From assembly GCA_016291375.1 (NCBI GenBank), contig JAEEXE010000008.1, forward strand, positions 1 through 64,000: 64,000 bases of DNA, in the 5' to 3' direction. A program made the position numbers and the translations under genes. This document shows positions 8,210 to 18,029 of this stretch, one piece after another (position 1 is the stretch's first letter; each line of letters starts with the position of its first letter). The stretch is from Butyrivibrio sp. (GTDB lineage Bacteria > Bacillota > Clostridia > Lachnospirales > Lachnospiraceae). The notes under the pieces are model-generated. The model ran no database searches and had not been told where the DNA came from. It was given only the letters and a program-made list of their open reading frames with translations.

Positions 8210-10139
8210 AATCCTTAATTTTAAGGATGGCAGTATATGCACCAATGCCGCGCAATATGAGGCGATAACTCATAAGGACGGTCCCGCAATGATCCTTGCG
8301 GGGCCGGGAAGCGGCAAAACATTTGTGATAGTCCATAGGATCAAATTCTTAATAGAAATCTTAGGTGTTTCACCGTCATCCATTTTAGTAATCACATTTA
8401 CAAGATCTGCTGCCTATGAAATGCAGCAAAGATTTATGAAAATCACGGATAGTTCTTATCCGGAAGTCTCTTTTGGGACTTTCCACTCCATTTTTTATCA
8501 GATATTAAATACGATCAGAAAAGGTCCGGGGAAGAAGGCATCTATAGAAGTTGCATCTGAAAGCTTTAAGACTAAGATAATGACAGATGTGCTTTTTGAA
8601 ATAATAAAAGAAAATCCCGATAAATACAAAGACCTTCGTAGTAGCAGCGAAATCTATGACTTATCTAAAGATATCCTTTCAGAAATCTCAAGAGTTAAAA
8701 ATACCGGAAAAAAAGAAGAATATTCCCAAAACATTCCTTTTAAGGAGCACTTTGATGATATTTATAAGAGGTATCATCGCAGAATGAGGGAATTTGGTAA
8801 GCTTGATTTTGACGACATGATTCTTGAGTGTGTAAATGAATTATCTAAAGGAAATAATGCCTTTCGTGGTAAATACAAGCATATTCTGATAGATGAATAT
8901 CAGGATATAAACAAGATGCAAAAGAAAGCGGTTGATCTGATTAAATCCGATAATTGTAATCTCTTTATAGTAGGGGATGACGATCAGTCTATTTATGGCT
9001 TTAGAGGATCAGACCCTACGCTTATGAGGCTTTTTTATGAAGAAAACAAAGAAAATGGCATAAAGCTTATAAGACTGGAAGCCAATTACAGATCCGGTGC
9101 GGGAATAATAAATGCCTCAATGAGAGTTATCGGTGACAATAAAATGCGTTTTAAAAAGAATTCTTTTGCTGCTAATGACAATATCAAAGATAAGGTGATC
9201 GCAAGAAGATATATATCAAGGAAACAGCAAGACATAGCCATCATTTCTTTTATCCAAAAATATAAAGGCAGTCTTTCAGACATAGCCATAATCTTTAGGA
9301 CTAATTCTGAGTGCTTTAATATGGCACAGGTTCTTAATGGATACGGCATTCCCAATAATCTTGAGGATATGAAGTATAAAAATCAGAATAATGAAGCAGT
9401 AGAGCTGTGCATAGCTTATTTGGAGTTTGCGTATCTTGGGATGAAGAGAAGCGATTTTTATAAGATCATGAATAAACCTCTTAGGTACATCTCTAGGGAA
9501 GCGGTAAAGGATGAGTATGTAAGCGAAGGTAGGCTTCTTCGTTATTATGAGGGTAATAGAGAGCGGTGCAGGGAGATAAAAAGCTTATTTGGCCATATTA
9601 GAATGTTATCGCATTTAAGGTCTTCTCTTTGCATAAGATATCTAAGGAAACAGGTAGGAATAGATAAGCTTTATCCTAAGGATGCGGACAGTCTTGAAAG
9701 GCTGTATGAAGATGCCTGTAAATGTCCTTATACAAGGGATTTTATTAAGGAGTACAGATTAAAAAACAATAGCGATACCGGTAAGGAAAAACCTAAGATA
9801 AAATCCGGAAGTGATAGAATTAAGATCTATACAATGCACGGCTCCAAAGGCCTTGAATTTAGATATGTGTGGCTTCCAAGTTTGAATGAAGGCGTGATAC
9901 CTTCAAGGAGCGTTGTTTCTGATATGGAGACAGAAGAAGAGCGCCGCATGCTCTATGTCGGAATGACACGTGCAAAAGAGGCGCTCATAATGTCTTATGT
10001 AACGGGAGATGATAATAATCAGATGCTCCCTTCAAGGTTCTTAAAACCCATTAAAGATCTGTGGAAGATTGATCATAAAGATTCTGACTCTTCCTCCGGA
10101 AGATCGATCAGTTCATCAAACTCAACATCGTCAAGATAG
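8199..10139 (+). CDS. UvrD/PcrA-like superfamily I DNA helicase
   Basis: A 646-residue ATP-dependent 3'-5' DNA helicase of the UvrD/Rep/PcrA family, acting in repair or replication restart. Walker A GPGSGKT is at residues 34-40, motif [11 protein letters not shown] near 230, [15 protein letters not shown] near 260, motif [17 protein letters not shown] and motif [20 protein letters not shown] near the C-terminus. It is shorter than PcrA (about 720-750), with a reduced C-terminal tail rich in Ser. The TTG start at 8199 overlaps gltX by 11 bases. Its 3' end runs 67 bases into the oppositely oriented DUF1292 gene. I avoid the name pcrA because a second, longer PcrA may exist elsewhere. Confidence 0.9.
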   Translation: MKNKILNFKDGSICTNAAQYEAITHKDGPAMILAGPGSGKTFVIVHRIKFLIEILGVSPSSILVITFTRSAAYEMQQRFMKITDSSYPEVSFGTFHSIFYQILNTIRKGPGKKASIEVASESFKTKIMTDVLFEIIKENPDKYKDLRSSSEIYDLSKDILSEISRVKNTGKKEEYSQNIPFKEHFDDIYKRYHRRMREFGKLDFDDMILECVNELSKGNNAFRGKYKHILIDEYQDINKMQKKAVDLIKSDNCNLFIVGDDDQSIYGFRGSDPTLMRLFYEENKENGIKLIRLEANYRSGAGIINASMRVIGDNKMRFKKNSFAANDNIKDKVIARRYISRKQQDIAIISFIQKYKGSLSDIAIIFRTNSECFNMAQVLNGYGIPNNLEDMKYKNQNNEAVELCIAYLEFAYLGMKRSDFYKIMNKPLRYISREAVKDEYVSEGRLLRYYEGNRERCREIKSLFGHIRMLSHLRSSLCIRYLRKQVGIDKLYPKDADSLERLYEDACKCPYTRDFIKEYRLKNNSDTGKEKPKIKSGSDRIKIYTMHGSKGLEFRYVWLPSLNEGVIPSRSVVSDMETEEERRMLYVGMTRAKEALIMSYVTGDDNNQMLPSRFLKPIKDLWKIDHKDSDSSSGRSISSSNSTSSR

Positions 10140-10432
10140 AGGTTAAAAGCTTCTGCAACAGCTTCATATTCAGCATCATCACTGATGTAACCAAGCTCGG
10201 GTTCCTCTTTTTCTCCCTTGTATATGAATTCATAGAACCAGACGTTTCCGTCGTTGTTCTGTCCGTTTTTATCAAGAGGCAGAAGAACGATATAATCCTT
10301 TGCATTGACTGTAAGAACGATGATAATGGCGCAAGTTACAATTTTGCCGTCATCAAGTTCGATATCCACTGTCATCTGCTCGTCGTTTTCTATTTTGGTA
10401 TTCATGTCTGTGGCAATCTTGGAAAATTCCAT
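10073..10432 (-). CDS. DUF1292 family protein
   Basis: A 119-residue acidic cytoplasmic protein matching the DUF1292 (YrzB-like) family, whose function is unknown. The core TVDIELDDGKIVTCAIIIVL and the segment YIVLLPLDKN are typical, followed by an Asp/Glu-rich C-terminus (EEESESL). The start ATG at 10432 is chosen because AGGAGG is seven bases upstream; TTG at 10435 is an alternative. Its 3' end overlaps the end of the convergent helicase gene by 67 bases, so the two mRNAs are antisense to one another there. Confidence 0.85.
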   Translation of the reverse strand: MEFSKIATDMNTKIENDEQMTVDIELDDGKIVTCAIIIVLTVNAKDYIVLLPLDKNGQNNDGNVWFYEFIYKGEKEEPELGYISDDAEYEAVAEAFNLYLDDVEFDELIDLPEEESESL

Positions 10433-10473
10433 CAAAGTTCCTCCTGAAATAATTTTTCATCGTCTATATCAAG

Positions 10474-10482
10474 ATTATAGCA
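10474..10482 (-). promoter_or_regulatory. Extended -10 promoter of the DUF1292 gene
   Basis: Minus strand reads TG-c-TATAAT, a perfect -10 with the TGn extension, about 40 bases before the start codon. No convincing -35 is present, which is common with extended -10 promoters. Confidence 0.55.
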
Positions 10483-10547
10483 TACTTCGAGTGCATATAA
10501 AGTCATTATGTGATAAAATATTATGGCTTATGTTTATGTGATATTTA

Positions 10548-10581
10548 TTCATAAAAGCCCATGAAAAGCGGTTTTTATGAA
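10548..10581 (+). repeat. Inverted repeat upstream of the GH13 gene
   Basis: TTCATAAAA (10548-10556) and TTTTATGAA (10573-10581) form a perfect 9-bp inverted repeat with a 16-base spacer. It ends just before an extended -10 element and covers its -35 region, so it could be an operator, or a hairpin in a longer transcript. It is AT-rich, so chance is not excluded. Confidence 0.45.
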
Positions 10582-10582
10582 A

Positions 10583-10591
10583 TGCTATGAT
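10583..10591 (+). promoter_or_regulatory. Possible extended -10 promoter of the GH13 gene
   Basis: TG-c-TATGAT resembles an extended -10 element 34 bases before the start codon; there is no recognisable -35. The adjacent inverted repeat would lie over the RNA polymerase site. Confidence 0.4.
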
Positions 10592-10624
10592 ACTAAACCA
10601 TACTAATCTTGAAAGGAAGACTCT

Positions 10625-12598
10625 ATGTCTTTAAATTATGTGATACATAAAGAAAAGCCATACCCACTCGGATGCTATATCGATTATGACAAGAGTCTCG
10701 TTGTCAGGGCTGTTTTTGAAGGAGCAAGGAGCTGCGGAATTGTGTTGTTTTCAGACAGTTCAGGCAAAAAAGCCGGTAAGAGCCTTAAGATACAGCTTCA
10801 GGAATCAGTTAAAAGAGGTAATATCTATTCTGCAAGGATTACAGGGATAGATAATATCGATGACTACACCTCCTATAATTTCTTTATGGATGAGGAAAAT
10901 TTCTGCGACCCTTACGCTGAGCATATTTTGGGGCTGGAGGGCTTTGGTAAAGACGTTAAAGACAGTGATATCAGAGCGGTTCTTCGTAATAAATCTCTAA
11001 ACGGCAATTCTTATAACTGCTATGACTGGGGAGATGATGCTCCGCTTGATATTCCTTACAATGATAGTTTTGTTTATCTTATGCATGTAAGAGGTTTTAC
11101 AAAGAGTTCCTCAAGCGGCGTTCCGGCTTCGGCAAGAGGTACATTTACAGGTATTCTTGATAAGCTTGATCATATTAAGTCACTTGGAGTAACTGCAATC
11201 GAGCTTATGCCCTGTTATGAGATGGATGAACTTGATAAGCCCAAAAGATCCAAGGGACGCGGCAGCGACAGCGCTGTTCCCGGTAATGCCAAAGAGCTTG
11301 TTTTTTCCAAAGACGGCACTATAGTCGGTAAGAACATGATAAAGCACAGACTTAACTTCTGGGGCTACAAAAAGGGCTATTATTTTGCTCCAAGGTCTTC
11401 TTACTGCATGGATCCTTCCAACGCAGAAAACGAAGTTAAAGATTTCATCAAGACTCTTCATAAAAATGGCATCGAAGTTATAATGCAGTTTTACTTTGAA
11501 GAGGACGAGAGCGAGAGTCTGATCCTTGACGCACTTAGATTTTGGAGATGTTCATATCATGTGGACGGTTTTCACTTAAAGGGTGCCCGTATTCCCAAGA
11601 GGCTTATCTTTAAGGACCCTCTTTTTACAGATGTCAAAATATGGTATGACTGGTTTGAATACGAGGATTATCACAATGATAATCCAGATCATGCCAAGTA
11701 CCTTGCAAGCTATAATACAGCTTTTTTATATGCTTCCAGACGTTTTCTTAAGGGCGATGACAATAGCTGCGGTGATTTCCTGCAGGCTATGGTCCTTAAC
11801 AATCCTGAATACGGTAATATCAATTATGTTTGTGATTACGAGGGCTTTAGGTTAGCAGATCTCGTTTCCTACGAGCACAAACACAATGAGGAGAACGGCG
11901 AGAACAACAAAGACGGCAGTGATAATAATCTTTCCTGGAACTGCGGTATAGAGGGTAGGACCAAGAAAAGAGGAATCCTTGAGCTTAGAAAGAGACAGAT
12001 GAAGAATATTCTGACGATGCTCTTTATGTCTCAGGGAACGCCTATGATATTTGGCGGCGATGAATTTGCTAATTCACAAAACGGCAATAACAACCCATAT
12101 TGCCAAGATAACGAGATTGGCTGGGTTGACTGGAAGGCTCTTGACAAAAACAGAGATTTATTTGAATATGTTAATTTCCTGATTGCTTTAAGGAAAAAAT
12201 ATAATATTCTTCATGAAAAGAATGCCTTTAAGCTGATGGACTATATATCTTGCGGATATCCTGATCTTTCTTATCACGGAAGAGAGGCCTGGAGACCGGA
12301 TTTATCCGGACATTCTCATATTCTTGGAATGCTTTACTGCGGACTATATGAGAAAGCTAATAAGGAACCTTTTATCTACGTATGCTACAACATGCACTGG
12401 AGTGAGGCTGAGCTTGCACTTCCAAAGCTTCCTGACGGGTACGTTTGGAAACTTCTTTCGGATACGGCTACTGATACAAAAGTGCAGTCAATGGATGCTG
12501 TTATGCATACACTTGCTTCTCGTTCAGTCAGGATCTATATAAGCGAGATAGATACAAATGCCAAAAAGAAAGGTAAAAAGAAGGCAAAAAAGAAATGA
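10625..12598 (+). CDS. GH13 debranching-enzyme homologue lacking catalytic residues
   Basis: A 657-residue protein with the architecture of GlgX/TreX-type glycogen debranching enzymes: an N-terminal beta-sandwich (about 1-100), a GH13 barrel and a C-terminal sheet domain. Scaffold motifs are well kept, for example LDHIKSLGVTAIELMP, NFWGYKKGYYFAP, DLVSYEHKHNEENGENN and IFGGDEFANSQNGNNN. All four classical GH13 active-site regions are altered: region I EVIMQFYFEE (residues 284-293) lacks the usual Asp, Asn and His; the nucleophile position is Lys319 (VDGFHLKG); the acid/base position is Asp342 (KIWYDWFE); the transition-state Asp is Glu406 (DYEGF). I infer a non-catalytic glycan-binding or regulatory protein. 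A Lys-rich tail ends it. pepT overlaps it by four bases. Confidence 0.85.
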   Translation: MSLNYVIHKEKPYPLGCYIDYDKSLVVRAVFEGARSCGIVLFSDSSGKKAGKSLKIQLQESVKRGNIYSARITGIDNIDDYTSYNFFMDEENFCDPYAEHILGLEGFGKDVKDSDIRAVLRNKSLNGNSYNCYDWGDDAPLDIPYNDSFVYLMHVRGFTKSSSSGVPASARGTFTGILDKLDHIKSLGVTAIELMPCYEMDELDKPKRSKGRGSDSAVPGNAKELVFSKDGTIVGKNMIKHRLNFWGYKKGYYFAPRSSYCMDPSNAENEVKDFIKTLHKNGIEVIMQFYFEEDESESLILDALRFWRCSYHVDGFHLKGARIPKRLIFKDPLFTDVKIWYDWFEYEDYHNDNPDHAKYLASYNTAFLYASRRFLKGDDNSCGDFLQAMVLNNPEYGNINYVCDYEGFRLADLVSYEHKHNEENGENNKDGSDNNLSWNCGIEGRTKKRGILELRKRQMKNILTMLFMSQGTPMIFGGDEFANSQNGNNNPYCQDNEIGWVDWKALDKNRDLFEYVNFLIALRKKYNILHEKNAFKLMDYISCGYPDLSYHGREAWRPDLSGHSHILGMLYCGLYEKANKEPFIYVCYNMHWSEAELALPKLPDGYVWKLLSDTATDTKVQSMDAVMHTLASRSVRIYISEIDTNAKKKGKKKAKKK

Positions 12599-13839
12599 AT
12601 AAACCGGATGTTATTGAGAAATTTTTGAGATATGTAAAGGTTGATACTCAGTCCGATCCCGAATCAGGAACATCACCTTCTACTATGAAACAGCACGATC
12701 TTGCAAAGCTCCTTTCCAAAGAGCTTGAAGATATAGGTGCAAGTGATGTTTACTATGATACCGAGCACTGCTATGTCTATGCCAAGATTCCGTCTAATAT
12801 TGATGACGGCAAGGACAGACCTGTGATAGGCTTTGTTGCTCACATGGACACATCTGATGAAGTAAGCGGCAAAGATGTCAAGCCTCGAATTGTTGATGGC
12901 TACGAGGGTACTGATATATCCCTTGATAAGGATGGAAAGGTAGTACTTTCTCCCAAGGATTTTCCTGAGCTTTTAAATCATATCGGAGAAGACCTTATTG
13001 TTACGGACGGAACTACGCTTCTTGGAGCCGACGATAAGGCAGGCGTTTCCGAGATTATGACTATGGCGGAATATCTTTTGTCCAATACTGAAATAAAGCA
13101 TGGTGAGTTAAGGATTGCTTTTACTCCTGATGAGGAGATCGGAGAAGGAACCGCTTTCTTTGATATCGACAGATTTGGTGCTGATTATGCCTACACTGTA
13201 GACGGCGGCAAGCTTGGAGAGCTTGAATATGAGAATTTCAATGCTGCTGAAGGTGTTATAAAGGTTAACGGAAGAAGTGTGCATCCGGGAGATGCCAAGA
13301 ACAAGATGGTGAATGCTTCACTTATCTGTTTTGAGTTTCATTCTCTTTTACCTGAGTTTCAGAATCCTATGTATACAGAAAAAAGAGAAGGCTTTTTCCA
13401 CTTAATTGGAATTGAGGGAAGTACTGAGAGTGCTACATCGACTTATATTATCAGAGACCACGATGAGCATCTTTTTAAAGAGAAAAAAGATCTCTTTGAG
13501 GCGGCTGCTGCATTTCTTAATAAGAAATACGGAGAGGGCACTGTGGAAGTAACTGTAAAAGATCAGTACTACAACATGATAGAGAAGATCAAACCTCATA
13601 TGCACCTTGTTGAGAACGCTAAGCGTGTAATGGAGAATCTTGATATTATTCCTATCGATTCTCCTATAAGAGGCGGAACAGACGGAGCGGCTCTTTCATA
13701 TAAGGGTCTTCCTTGTCCCAACCTTTGTACCGGTGGTTACAATTATCATGGCAAATATGAATATGCATCTGTTCAGGAGATGAGAAAGGTGGTTGACATC
13801 CTTCTTGGCATAGTGGATGCATACGGAAAAGAGTTTTAA
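12595..13839 (+). CDS. pepT: Peptidase T (tripeptide aminopeptidase)
   Basis: A 414-residue M20 family zinc aminopeptidase that removes the N-terminal residue of tripeptides in the cytoplasm. Metal and catalytic motifs are visible: HMDTSDE (about 82-88), LLGADDKAG (about 141-149) and PDEEIGEG (about 177-184), plus a late His in NYHGKYEY near 385. Length is normal for PepT. The ATG overlaps the TGA of the preceding gene (ATGA), indicating translational coupling. Confidence 0.94.
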   Translation: MNKPDVIEKFLRYVKVDTQSDPESGTSPSTMKQHDLAKLLSKELEDIGASDVYYDTEHCYVYAKIPSNIDDGKDRPVIGFVAHMDTSDEVSGKDVKPRIVDGYEGTDISLDKDGKVVLSPKDFPELLNHIGEDLIVTDGTTLLGADDKAGVSEIMTMAEYLLSNTEIKHGELRIAFTPDEEIGEGTAFFDIDRFGADYAYTVDGGKLGELEYENFNAAEGVIKVNGRSVHPGDAKNKMVNASLICFEFHSLLPEFQNPMYTEKREGFFHLIGIEGSTESATSTYIIRDHDEHLFKEKKDLFEAAAAFLNKKYGEGTVEVTVKDQYYNMIEKIKPHMHLVENAKRVMENLDIIPIDSPIRGGTDGAALSYKGLPCPNLCTGGYNYHGKYEYASVQEMRKVVDILLGIVDAYGKEF

Positions 13840-13841
13840 TA

Positions 13842-15314
13842 ATGGCAATTGAAAATAAAGAAAAGAACAAGATTAATATTTTAAATTCTTGCAGGGAAGA
13901 GATTACAGACGAAGAAAGTCTAAGACAGCTTGATTATATTAACAAGGCAAGAAGCATTGTATCCAAGTATGAAAAAGAACTTGGAAGAAAGCCAAGGGCC
14001 TGTGTTGTGACATTTGGATGTCAGATGAACGCAAGAGATTCCGAAAAGCTTCTTGCGGCGCTTAAGCTTATAGGTTATGAAGAGACTGAATCTGAGGATG
14101 CAGAGTTTGTTATTTACAACACCTGTACAGTCAGAGACAACGCTGATCAAAGAGTTCTCGGAAGACTTGGTCAGTGCAGCAATTTTAAGAAAAAGAATCC
14201 TTATATGAAGATCGCTATATGCGGTTGTATGATGCAGGAGCCCGGTGCTGTTGAGAAGATCAAGAAGAGCTATAGATTTGTTGATCTTATTTTTGGAACG
14301 CATAATATCTATAAATTTGCGGAGCTTTTATATACCACACTTTGCTCGGATAAGATGATCATTGATATCTGGGAGAAGACTGATAAGATTGTTGAAGATC
14401 TTCCCGTTGTTCGTAAGTATGCTTATAAATCCGGCGTAAATATTATGTTTGGATGCGATAAATTCTGTACTTATTGTATCGTGCCTTATGTAAGAGGACG
14501 TGAGCGAAGCAGAAATCCCAAAGATATTATTAGGGAGTGCGAAAAGCTCGCAGCGGATGGCGTTAAAGAGATAATGCTACTTGGACAGAATGTTAATTCC
14601 TACGCCAACGATCTCAAAAAACAGGATAAAGACGCTATGTCTTTTGCTCAGCTTCTTGAAGAAGTTGCTAAGGTTGAAGGTATCGAAAGGGTTAGGTTTA
14701 TGACGCCTCATCCTAGGGACTTTAAGGATGACGTTATCGATGCAATCGCTAATAATCCCAAGATTGCCCGCCATATTCATCTTCCTCTTCAGTCGGGAAG
14801 CACGGCTATACTTAAGAAGATGAATAGAAATTATACCAAGGAAGAGTTCCTTACTCTTGCAAACAAGATAAGGGAGCGTATTCCTGATGTTGCCATCACC
14901 ACTGATATTATCGTAGGCTTCCCTGGAGAGACCGCGGCTGATGTTGATGATACCATCGATGTAATTAACAAAGTTAAATTTGATAATGCTTTTACATTTA
15001 TATATTCAAAGAGAGCAGGCACTCCTGCAGCTAAGTTTGAGGATCAGGTACCCGAAAGCGAAGTTAAGGAGAATTTTGACAGGCTACTTAAGGTTGTTCA
15101 GGAAACCGCCAAAGAGCAGGCTTCAAAGCTTGTCGGAAGATGCGAAGATGTTCTTGTTGAAGGAGTGAATGAACATGATTCTTCACTTATGACCGGAAGA
15201 ATGTCCAATAACACATTGGTCCACTTCCCGGGAGGAGAGGAACTTATCGGACAGTTCGCTAAGGTTAAGCTTACCGAATGTCACGGGTTCTACTATTTTG
15301 GCGAAAAAATCTAA
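13842..15314 (+). CDS. miaB: tRNA 2-methylthio-N6-isopentenyladenosine synthase
   Basis: A 490-residue radical SAM methylthiotransferase that converts i6A37 of tRNA to ms2i6A37. The N-terminal UPF0004 domain supplies three cluster cysteines (TFGCQMNARDSE, NTCTVRD, CGCMMQ); the radical SAM motif is CDKFCTYCIVPYVRGRERSR; a TRAM domain closes the protein. An N-terminal extension of about 50 residues precedes the first domain, a feature of many Gram-positive MiaB proteins. It begins two bases after pepT. miaA, which makes its substrate, is in the same run of genes at 20018. Confidence 0.95.
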   Translation: MAIENKEKNKINILNSCREEITDEESLRQLDYINKARSIVSKYEKELGRKPRACVVTFGCQMNARDSEKLLAALKLIGYEETESEDAEFVIYNTCTVRDNADQRVLGRLGQCSNFKKKNPYMKIAICGCMMQEPGAVEKIKKSYRFVDLIFGTHNIYKFAELLYTTLCSDKMIIDIWEKTDKIVEDLPVVRKYAYKSGVNIMFGCDKFCTYCIVPYVRGRERSRNPKDIIRECEKLAADGVKEIMLLGQNVNSYANDLKKQDKDAMSFAQLLEEVAKVEGIERVRFMTPHPRDFKDDVIDAIANNPKIARHIHLPLQSGSTAILKKMNRNYTKEEFLTLANKIRERIPDVAITTDIIVGFPGETAADVDDTIDVINKVKFDNAFTFIYSKRAGTPAAKFEDQVPESEVKENFDRLLKVVQETAKEQASKLVGRCEDVLVEGVNEHDSSLMTGRMSNNTLVHFPGGEELIGQFAKVKLTECHGFYYFGEKI

Positions 15315-15335
15315 TGCAGTAAGGGGAACTACGCC

Positions 15336-18029
15336 GTGGAAAATACCACGAACTATGAAAATATCGATATAGAAAAAGTGTCGCCTATGATGCAGCACTA
15401 TCTTAGAACCAAGATGGAGAATAAGGACTGCATTTTGTTCTATAGATTGGGCGATTTTTATGAACTGTTTTTTGACGATGCTATTGTTACGTCCAAGGAA
15501 CTTGAACTTACTCTTACAGGAAAGGCGTGCGGCCTTGAAGAGAGAGCGCCTATGTGTGGTGTTCCTTTTCATGCTGTTGACACTTATCTGACCAAGCTTG
15601 TTTCAAAGGGATATAAAGTCGCCATCTGTGAACAGACTGAAGATCCCAAGCTTGCTAAGGGCATAGTTAAAAGAGAGGTCACCAGGATTGTCACGCCCGG
15701 AACCAATCTTAATATGCAGTCTCTTGAGGAAACCAAGAACAATTATATAATGAGTATCTTTTACTCATCAGATGTTACCGGTATTTCTATTGCAGACGTT
15801 ACAACAGGAGATTATTTACTGACAGAAGTTGATTCCCTTAGGGGAGTTATGGATGAGATCGGTAAATATATGCCAACTGAGATTATCTGCAATGATGCTT
15901 TGAATTTTAGCGGAATTGACATGGACGAGATAAGAAACAGGATGAATGTCTTTGTTAATTCTCTTGAATCCAGATATTATGACGATGATTCTGCCAAGAG
16001 ATTACTCTTAAAGCACTTTAAGGTGTCGTCACTTATAAGTCTTGGCATAGATGATTTCCCTTGCGGTGTTATTGCTGCGGGAGCTCTTCTTCAGTATCTT
16101 ACGGATATGCAGAAGGCTGAGATCAGCAATATCACGCACATTTATCCTTATCTTACAAGTAAGTACATGCTTCTTGATGGCTTTACAAGAAGGAATCTGG
16201 AGCTGGTTGAGACGCTTCGTGACAAGCAAAAGAGAGGAACGCTTCTTTGGGTACTTGATAAGACCAAGACGGCCATGGGAGCCAGAACCTTGAGAGGCTT
16301 TATTGAGCAGCCGCTTATTGATAAAGCAGAAATAGTTAAAAGACAGGGAGCTGTCGAAACCTTAGTGAAAAATGTTGTCACCAGGGAAGAAATAAGAGAG
16401 TACCTCGGTCCTGTATACGATCTTGAAAGACTTATGTCCAAGATTATTTTTAAGACAGCTAACCCAAGAGATCTTCTTGCTTTTAGAAATTCTATCGCTA
16501 TGATACCTGCGATACTTACATCTTTACTTGATGTTCAGGGAGATAGTGAGATTAAGGAACTTACTGAAAGACTCGATCCTCTTAAAGATATTCATGATCT
16601 TATAGACAGCGCCATTGTTGAAGAACCGCCCCTTACAATAAAAGAGAGCGGTATCATCAAGGAAGGTTTTGATAAGGATATCGACCACTTCCGAGAGGCT
16701 GGATCAAGTGGCAAGAGCTGGCTTGCTCAGCTTGAGGAAGAGGAAAAAGAAAATACGGGTATTAAGAATCTTAGGATAAAGTACAGTAACGTATTTGGAT
16801 ATTCTTTTGAAGTAACCAATTCCTTTAAGGATAAGGTTCCTGATTACTTTATCAGAAAGCAGACTCTTACTAATTGTGAGAGATACACAACTCCTAAGCT
16901 TAAAGAACTTGAAGATACCATACTCAATGCTCAGGATAAGCTTAATAATCTTGAGTACGAGATGTTTTGCAAGATAAGAGATTCCATATCTCTTGAAATA
17001 GACAGGATTCAGAAAACAGCTAAGGCTTTGGCACTTCTTGATGTTTATGCATCTCTTGCCTATGTTGCTGAAAAGAACCACTATGTGAAGCCTTCAATTA
17101 ATGAGAAGGGTATTATTAACATTAAGAACGGCAGACACCCTGTTGTAGAGATGATGCTTGATGCATCTGATATGTTCATATCCAATGACACATATCTTGA
17201 TAACAAAAAGCATTGTATATCCATTATTACCGGCCCCAATATGGCAGGTAAGTCTACATATATGAGGCAGACAGCACTTATTACGCTTATGGCACAGATA
17301 GGTAGCTTTGTTCCTGCTGAGAAAGCTGATATGTGTGTTGTAGACAGGATATTTACAAGAGTAGGCGCTTCGGATGACCTTGGCAGCGGTCAGTCCACAT
17401 TCATGGTAGAGATGAACGAAGTTGCCAATATTCTTAGAAATGCTACGCCCAATTCACTTCTTATTCTCGATGAGATAGGAAGGGGTACATCAACTTACGA
17501 TGGTCTTGCAATTGCGTGGGCAGTTACTGAGCACATCAGTAATCGTAAGATACTTGGTGCCAAGACTTTGTTTGCTACGCATTATCACGAGCTTACAGAG
17601 CTTGAAGGCAAGATGGATAATGTCAATAACTATTGTATAGCCGTTAAAGAAAACGGTGATGACATTGTCTTTTTACGTAAGATAATAAAAGGCGGAGCTG
17701 ACAAGAGCTATGGTATTCAGGTTGCCAAGCTTGCAGGTGTCCCTGACATGGTTATTGACAGGGCGAAGGAGATTGTTGCAGAACTTACTGACAACGACAT
17801 TACAGGCAAGGTTCAGTCCATTGCCAAGGAAAACAAGAATGATAAAAAAGTCAAAGTAACGCATTATGACGATGTCGATATTGATCAGATGTCACTTTTT
17901 GATACTGTAACTGATGAGGACGTGCTTAAGAGGCTTCAGGAAATCGACATAACGACTCTTACGCCGATGGACGCTCTAAATACGCTGTATAAGCTTCAGA
18001 GCGATTTGAAAAACAGGTGGAAAAACTAA
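15336..18029 (+). CDS. mutS: DNA mismatch repair protein MutS
   Basis: An 897-residue mismatch-recognition ATPase. The N-terminal mismatch-binding domain begins with SPMMQHYLRTK and contains FYRLGDFYELFFDDA, with the Phe-x-Glu reading motif (FYEL). The C-terminal ATPase has Walker A GPNMAGKSTYMRQ, LLILDEIGRGTSTYDGLAIAWA and FATHYHELTELE. The start is GTG at 15336, selected because AAGGGG lies 9 bases upstream. mutL starts immediately after the stop codon, so the two repair partners are co-expressed. Confidence 0.96.
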   Translation: MENTTNYENIDIEKVSPMMQHYLRTKMENKDCILFYRLGDFYELFFDDAIVTSKELELTLTGKACGLEERAPMCGVPFHAVDTYLTKLVSKGYKVAICEQTEDPKLAKGIVKREVTRIVTPGTNLNMQSLEETKNNYIMSIFYSSDVTGISIADVTTGDYLLTEVDSLRGVMDEIGKYMPTEIICNDALNFSGIDMDEIRNRMNVFVNSLESRYYDDDSAKRLLLKHFKVSSLISLGIDDFPCGVIAAGALLQYLTDMQKAEISNITHIYPYLTSKYMLLDGFTRRNLELVETLRDKQKRGTLLWVLDKTKTAMGARTLRGFIEQPLIDKAEIVKRQGAVETLVKNVVTREEIREYLGPVYDLERLMSKIIFKTANPRDLLAFRNSIAMIPAILTSLLDVQGDSEIKELTERLDPLKDIHDLIDSAIVEEPPLTIKESGIIKEGFDKDIDHFREAGSSGKSWLAQLEEEEKENTGIKNLRIKYSNVFGYSFEVTNSFKDKVPDYFIRKQTLTNCERYTTPKLKELEDTILNAQDKLNNLEYEMFCKIRDSISLEIDRIQKTAKALALLDVYASLAYVAEKNHYVKPSINEKGIINIKNGRHPVVEMMLDASDMFISNDTYLDNKKHCISIITGPNMAGKSTYMRQTALITLMAQIGSFVPAEKADMCVVDRIFTRVGASDDLGSGQSTFMVEMNEVANILRNATPNSLLILDEIGRGTSTYDGLAIAWAVTEHISNRKILGAKTLFATHYHELTELEGKMDNVNNYCIAVKENGDDIVFLRKIIKGGADKSYGIQVAKLAGVPDMVIDRAKEIVAELTDNDITGKVQSIAKENKNDKKVKVTHYDDVDIDQMSLFDTVTDEDVLKRLQEIDITTLTPMDALNTLYKLQSDLKNRWKN

